A DNA stretch of 64,000 nt from positions 336,293 through 400,292 of the forward strand of contig NZ_QOLA01000005.1 of assembly GCF_003324565.1 (NCBI RefSeq), written 5' to 3'. Positions within the stretch are counted from its first letter, which is position 1. Each line of letters begins with the position of its first letter. The position numbers and the translations under genes are program-made. The notes under the pieces were generated by a model. The model was not told where the DNA came from. It was given only the letters and a program-made list of their open reading frames with translations, and ran no database searches. Positions 59,804 to 64,000 of this stretch are shown piece after piece. This DNA is from Streptomyces sp. SDr-06 (GTDB lineage: Bacteria; Actinomycetota; Actinomycetes; Streptomycetales; Streptomycetaceae).

Positions 59804-61018
59804 ATGACCAGCACCCTCCGCGACCAGCAGCGGGACCCAGCAGCACGCGCCGGCCGCGACGAGAAGGCCGCCCCGCCCGCGGCGCGGTTCGCCTACGGCC
59901 GGCACACCTGGAAGGAGATCGCCCATCTCCTCGCCAACCTGCCGATGGCACTGATCGGTTTCGTCTACGTCGTCGTGACGGTCGTGCTCGGCGTCGGTCT
60001 GTCGATCACTGTGATCGGCCTTCCGCTGCTCGCGGTGGGGCTGCTCGGCGCGCGCCAGCTCGGCAAGGCCGAACGGGCCCGGGCGCGGGCGCTGCTGGGG
60101 GTGCAGATCGACGAGCCGACGCCGATCCCGGCCAGTCCGCGCCGGCACGGCGGCTTCTTCCCCTGGTTGTGGACGAGCGTGAAGGACCCGGTGGCCTGGC
60201 GCGGTGTGCTGTACGAGTTCGTGCGGCTGCCCTGGGGGATCCTGACCTTCACGGTCACGCTGGTCTCCCTGTTCGTGGCGTGGCCGGTGCTCGGGTTCGT
60301 GGCGCGGGGTCTCACCAACGCCGACCGGATGATGGTGCGCGCGCTGCTGTCGCCCTCGGACGAGCTGGAGCGGCGGATCGCCGAGCTGGAGTCGGACCGG
60401 GGTGTCGTGGTCGACACGGCCGCCGCCGACCTGCGGCGCATCGAGCGGGATCTGCACGACGGGGCGCAGGCCCGCCTGGTGGCCCTCGCCATGGGCCTCG
60501 GCCTCGCCAAGGAGAAGGTCCTTGAGGACCCGGAGGCGGCGGCCGCGATGGTGGACGAGGCGCACGGCGAGGTGAAGCTGGCCCTCCAGGAACTGCGCGA
60601 CCTGGCCCGCGGCATCCATCCCGCGGTCCTCACCGACCGCGGCCTCGACGCCGCCCTCTCCTCGGTCGCCTCCCGCTGCACGGTGCCGGTCAGGGTCGCG
60701 GTCGACCTGCCCGCGCGGCCCGCCCCCGCGATCGAGGGCATCGCCTACTTCACCGTCTCCGAGCTGCTCCAGAACGTCAGCAAGCACAGCCGCGCGCGGG
60801 GCGCCTCGGTCGAGGTGTGGCGCAGTGCGGACCGGCTGCTCATCCAGGTCGAGGACGACGGGGTGGGCGGCGCGCGCCTGGACGGGGGCAGCGGCATGGC
60901 GGGTCTCGCCGAGCGGCTCGGCGCGGTGGACGGGCTGCTCGTCCTGGAGTCGCCCACCGGCGGGCCCACCCTCGTCACGGCCGAACTGCCGTGGCGCGAC
61001 CGGGGCCCGAAGGACTGA
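59804..61018 (+). CDS. Sensor histidine kinase 1 (HisKA_3 type)
   Basis: 404 residues. Residues ~30-190 form a membrane sensor domain of the PF13796 type (LANLPMALIGFVYVVVTVVL; WGILTFTVTLVSLFVAWPVL). The phosphoacceptor region is RRIERDLHDGAQARLVALAM (His about residue 218) and the ATPase end reads ISELLQNVSKHSR-type YFTVSELLQNVSKHS then GSGMAGLAERLGAVDG. It signals to the NarL-type regulator at 62678. Its paralogue is next door. Confidence 0.88.
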   Translation: MTSTLRDQQRDPAARAGRDEKAAPPAARFAYGRHTWKEIAHLLANLPMALIGFVYVVVTVVLGVGLSITVIGLPLLAVGLLGARQLGKAERARARALLGVQIDEPTPIPASPRRHGGFFPWLWTSVKDPVAWRGVLYEFVRLPWGILTFTVTLVSLFVAWPVLGFVARGLTNADRMMVRALLSPSDELERRIAELESDRGVVVDTAAADLRRIERDLHDGAQARLVALAMGLGLAKEKVLEDPEAAAAMVDEAHGEVKLALQELRDLARGIHPAVLTDRGLDAALSSVASRCTVPVRVAVDLPARPAPAIEGIAYFTVSELLQNVSKHSRARGASVEVWRSADRLLIQVEDDGVGGARLDGGSGMAGLAERLGAVDGLLVLESPTGGPTLVTAELPWRDRGPKD

Positions 61019-61027
61019 CCCGCGGGC

Positions 61028-61060
61028 GGGGGTAGGGAAAACCCCCGCCCGAAGAGGGTG
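61028..61060 (+). promoter_or_regulatory. Putative response-regulator box upstream of sensor kinase 2
   Basis: GGGGGTAGGGAAAACCCCC, then GCCCGAAGAGGGTG. The stem CGGGCGGGGGT (61023-61033) also pairs with ACCCCCGCCCG (61041-61051), so it could also be the end of kinase 1. It is the counterpart of 59726-59757. Confidence 0.5.
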
Positions 61061-61167
61061 ACCGGCCGCATGGTCCGGGCCCCCCGCACCGACGAAGCTG
61101 GTGTTCACAGGGGGCGGCCGTCCGACACGGCGGCCGCGCAGGACGAGGAAACGGACGGACGGGACCG

Positions 61168-62499
61168 ATGACCATGGACACCGAGTACGGGTACGGCGTG
61201 GCGCGGTCCGCCGAGCCGCGGCGGCACCTCCTCCCGCCGGTGCTGCGCGCCCCGTTCGAGGCGCGGACCTTCCGGGAGTTCGGCCATCTGCTGCTGAGCC
61301 TGCCGATCAGCATCGTGCTGTTCTGCTGGGCCGTCACCACCGTGTCGGTGAGCGCCGGCCTGCTGGTCACCTTCATCGGCATTCCGCTGCTTGCGGTGTC
61401 CCTGCTCGGCTGCCGCGTCTTCGGGGTGATGGAGCGGGCCCGGGCACGGGCGTTGCTCGGCGTCGAGATCGCCGAGCCGCAGTCGGCGCGCTCGCGCGGC
61501 GGCCTCATGGCGTGGATCGGCGGCGTCCTCAAGAGCGGGGTCTCCTGGCGCCACCTGCTGTACTCGGTCCTGCACTTCCCCTGGGCGCTCTTCGCCTTCT
61601 GCACCGCTCTGCCGCTGTGGACGGTCGGCTGGACGCTGTTCACGTACCCGCTGTGGCAGTGGGTGTTCCCGATGTACGCGGGCCAGGCGGGCCTCCAGCT
61701 CTACGGGGACGACCACCACACCGTGTACCTGGACTCGCCGTTCGAGATCGCCCTGACCTCGCTGGCCGGGCTGCTGATCACGCTGGCCGTGCCGTGGCTG
61801 ATCCGCGGGCTCGCCACGATGGACAAGGTGATGGTCATCGGGCTGCTCGGGCCCTCGCGCCTGGAGGAGCGGGTCACCGAGCTGGAGTCCGACCGCGGCG
61901 TCGTCGTGGACACCTCCGCGGCCGACCTGCGGCGCATCGAGCGGGATCTGCACGACGGGGCGCAGGCCCGCCTGGTGGCCCTCGCCATGGACCTGGGCCT
62001 GGCCAAGGAGAAGCTGACCGAGGACCCGCAGGCGGCGGCGAAGATGGTCGACGAGGCGCACGGCGAGGTGAAGGTCGCCCTCCAGGAACTGCGCGACCTG
62101 GCCCGCGGCATCCACCCGGCGGTCCTCACCGACCGCGGCCTGGACGCCGCCCTCTCCTCCGTCGCCTCCCGCTGCACGGTGCCGGTCAGGGTCGAGGTGG
62201 ACCTGCCGGGCCGGCCGGTCCCGGCGATCGAGGGCATCGCGTACTTCACCGTCTCCGAGCTGCTCCAGAACGTCAGCAAGCACAGCGGGGCGAGCCGCGC
62301 CACGGTCGACGTGTGGCGCGCCGGTCCCCGGCTGATGCTCCAGGTCGGTGACAACGGGCGCGGCGGCGCCGACGCAACCGCCGGGTCCGGCCTCGCGGGG
62401 CTCGCCGAGCGGCTCGACGCGGTGGACGGGATCCTCGTGCTGGACTCGCCCCGCGGCGGCCCGACCACGATCACCGCGGAGCTCCCCTGGCGGGCCTAG
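61168..62499 (+). CDS. Sensor histidine kinase 2 (paralogue of kinase 1)
   Basis: 443 residues from ATG at 61168. Longer sensor domain with extra helices (HFPWALFAFCTALPLWTVGW; TLAVPWLIRGLATMDKVMVI). Core RRIERDLHDGAQARLVALAM is identical to kinase 1. A 70-bp DNA block is identical in both (60425-60494 and 61921-61990). Tandem duplication with the C-terminal half homogenised. Confidence 0.88.
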   Translation: MTMDTEYGYGVARSAEPRRHLLPPVLRAPFEARTFREFGHLLLSLPISIVLFCWAVTTVSVSAGLLVTFIGIPLLAVSLLGCRVFGVMERARARALLGVEIAEPQSARSRGGLMAWIGGVLKSGVSWRHLLYSVLHFPWALFAFCTALPLWTVGWTLFTYPLWQWVFPMYAGQAGLQLYGDDHHTVYLDSPFEIALTSLAGLLITLAVPWLIRGLATMDKVMVIGLLGPSRLEERVTELESDRGVVVDTSAADLRRIERDLHDGAQARLVALAMDLGLAKEKLTEDPQAAAKMVDEAHGEVKVALQELRDLARGIHPAVLTDRGLDAALSSVASRCTVPVRVEVDLPGRPVPAIEGIAYFTVSELLQNVSKHSGASRATVDVWRAGPRLMLQVGDNGRGGADATAGSGLAGLAERLDAVDGILVLDSPRGGPTTITAELPWRA

Positions 62500-62677
62500 C
62501 CCGCGAGCGCCGCCCCCTCGCCTCCCGGCCCCCAAACACGGGGTCGGGGGGTTTTTGCCTGGCGGAGGCGGATTCTTGCCCGGATGCTGGGATGCTGGAG
62601 AGGCACAGCGCCACGGCTCGCACAGAGCCGTGGGGTGCCCAAGGGAGCCGGGGGGCTGCGAAGTCGTGGAGGACAGG

Positions 62678-63337
62678 GTGCGGGTGGTCATCGCCGAGGA
62701 TTCGGTACTGCTTCGGGAGGGCCTGACCCGGCTGCTGACCGACCGGGGACACGAGGTCGTCGCGGGAGTGGGCGACGGAGACGCGCTGGTCAAGACGGTG
62801 GGAGAGCTGGCCGACGAGGGCGCGCTGCCCGATGTCGTGGTGGCGGACGTGCGGATGCCGCCCACCCACACGGACGAGGGCGTACGCGCGGCGGTGCTGC
62901 TGCGCAAGCTGTACCCGGACATCGGGGTGCTGGTGCTCAGCCAGTACGTGGAGGAGCAGTACGCCACCGAGCTGCTCGCCGGGTCGAGCCGGGGCGTCGG
63001 CTATCTGCTCAAGGACCGGGTCGCCGAGGTCAGGGAGTTCGTCGAGGCCGTGGTGCGGGTCGCCCAGGGCGGCACCGCCCTCGACCCGGAGGTCGTGGCA
63101 CAGCTGCTCGGGCGCAGCCGCAAGCAGGACGTGCTGGCCAACCTCACCCCGCGCGAGCGGGAGGTCCTAGGACTGATGGCCGAGGGGCGGACGAACTCCG
63201 CGATCGCCAAACAGCTCGTCGTCAGCGACGGCGCGGTCGAGAAGCACGTGAGCAACATCTTCCTGAAGCTGGGGCTCTCGCCGAGTGACGGGGACCACCG
63301 GCGTGTTCTGGCGGTATTGACCTACATCAATTCGTGA
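62678..63337 (+). CDS. LuxR/NarL family response regulator
   Basis: 219 residues from a GTG at 62678 (VRVVIAEDSVLLREGLTRLL) with GGAGG in place; a GTG at 62666 is also in frame. Receiver aspartate in VVVADVRMPPT; C-terminal HTH in LTPREREVLGLMAEGRTNSA, then IAKQLVVSDGAVEKHVSNIF. Cognate of the two upstream kinases, which lack any regulator of their own. Confidence 0.93.
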   Translation: MRVVIAEDSVLLREGLTRLLTDRGHEVVAGVGDGDALVKTVGELADEGALPDVVVADVRMPPTHTDEGVRAAVLLRKLYPDIGVLVLSQYVEEQYATELLAGSSRGVGYLLKDRVAEVREFVEAVVRVAQGGTALDPEVVAQLLGRSRKQDVLANLTPREREVLGLMAEGRTNSAIAKQLVVSDGAVEKHVSNIFLKLGLSPSDGDHRRVLAVLTYINS

Positions 63338-63654
63338 GGGCCCGCCGCCCTGTCGGGGTTCAAGCAGGATCCAGCCGCCAGGGTGGAGACTCGGTCACCG
63401 AGCCGGATTGAGTCGCCGCTCGCGGGGCTCCCGACACGGTGAGGCCTAGAACCGAAGAAGGATGGCTGGGCGTCTTAGCAGAAGGGGCCGGGGGGCGGGT
63501 AAATCGTGGCAATTCAGGGCATCAGGGCGCCTCAAAAGAGCGTCCAACATATGAGCGGTCCAGGGAAGGCGACCCTTACCGACGTAGGGTGGGCCTTGGC
63601 GCTACCGGTCGGCCGGATGCGCCCGAGCAGCCCGCCCGAGGGAGGTCCAGTTCA
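63338..63654. other. Noncoding gap before korA
   Basis: 317 bp with no gene. It has a small stem CTCGGT...ACCGAG near 63390, and otherwise nothing notable. Confidence 0.5.
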
Positions 63655-64000
63655 GTGACCAGCCAGGTCAGTAGCCCAGCCGAGCAGGCCGATGGAGCCG
63701 ATGAGGCCCTCGTCGGGGAGCAGCGCAGGCCCGCCGGGGAGAAGGAAGTCCGGCGTCTCGACCGTGTCATCATCCGTTTCGCGGGTGATTCGGGTGATGG
63801 CATGCAGCTCACCGGTGACCGGTTCACCTCGGAGACGGCGACGTTCGGAAACGACTTGTCGACGCTGCCGAACTTCCCGGCCGAGATCCGGGCGCCTGCC
63901 GGAACACTGCCGGGTGTGTCGAGTTTCCAGCTGCATTTCGCGGACCACGACATCCTGACGCCGGGCGATGCGCCGAATGTGCTGGTGGCGATGAACCCGG
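63655..64000 (+). CDS. korA: 2-oxoacid:ferredoxin oxidoreductase alpha subunit (partial, runs off the window)
   Basis: First 115 codons, GTG at 63655 with GGAGGT eight nt upstream. [20 protein letters not shown] and [20 protein letters not shown] mark the start of the gamma/alpha domain of KorA, the 2-oxoglutarate:ferredoxin oxidoreductase alpha subunit. The remainder and the usual korB partner would follow past 64000. Confidence 0.9.
   Translation, partial: MTSQVSSPAEQADGADEALVGEQRRPAGEKEVRRLDRVIIRFAGDSGDGMQLTGDRFTSETATFGNDLSTLPNFPAEIRAPAGTLPGVSSFQLHFADHDILTPGDAPNVLVAMNP

Overview
The window is high-GC actinobacterial DNA, almost certainly from Streptomyces. The signs are strong G/C bias at third codon positions, frequent GTG and TTG starts, a WhiB-like regulator, the order rpmG - two MaoC genes - murB - aspC - tRNA-Trp - secE - nusG - rplK - rplA - rplJ - rplL - rpoB - rpoC - rpsL - rpsG - fusA, and a ten-gene nuo cluster without nuoD/E/F/G. 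No integrase, insertion sequence, CRISPR array or replication origin was found.

Layout. 1-3067 (minus): fusA, rpsG and rpsL, read from a clear vegetative promoter at 3263-3291. 3376-19220: an accessory island between rpsL and rpoC. It starts with regulators (a minus-strand HTH protein, then a divergent WhiB-like / zinc-ribbon / small HTH operon). It continues as a plus-strand siphophage-type tail operon: tail terminator, tube protein, tail-assembly chaperone with a -1 frameshift, two small tape-measure paralogues, distal tail protein, ReqiPepy6 Gp37-like protein, fibres, amidase and holin. There are no capsid, portal, terminase or integrase genes, so this looks like a domesticated headless tail, i.e. 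an F-type tailocin-like particle. A minus-strand DUF3592 gene and an unknown A/T-richer gene are inserted in its middle.

19282-32764 (minus): rpoC, rpoB, rplL, rplJ, a lipoprotein gene, rplA, rplK, nusG, secE and tRNA-Trp, with intergenic hairpins and terminators between transcription units. 32991-42607: aspC, an adenosine deaminase family gene, two TetR-controlled modules (an NAD(P)-binding protein and an MFS exporter) with visible operators, murB, two MaoC hydratase genes of HadA/HadB type, rpmG, tRNA-Met and tRNA-Thr. Two stretches here hold dispersed-type intergenic repeats.

42839-49336: an amidohydrolase with an eroded active site, an NAD(P)-binding protein, tRNA-Tyr, yajQ, an alkylation-repair pair (MGMT plus AlkB), small membrane proteins, htpX and a zinc-ribbon-tailed mscL. 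49528-59613 (minus): nuoA-B-C-H-I-J-K-L-M-N. NuoC carries a long repetitive proline/glutamate/alanine-rich C-terminal extension. 59804-63337: two paralogous sensor kinases and one LuxR-type response regulator, with a shared upstream motif. The window ends inside a korA-type 2-oxoacid:ferredoxin oxidoreductase alpha gene.

The most interesting unit is the tail island: regulation, a tail-making operon and lysis functions are all present, but nothing to package DNA. Assignments rest on reading motifs and gene order; no database search was run.
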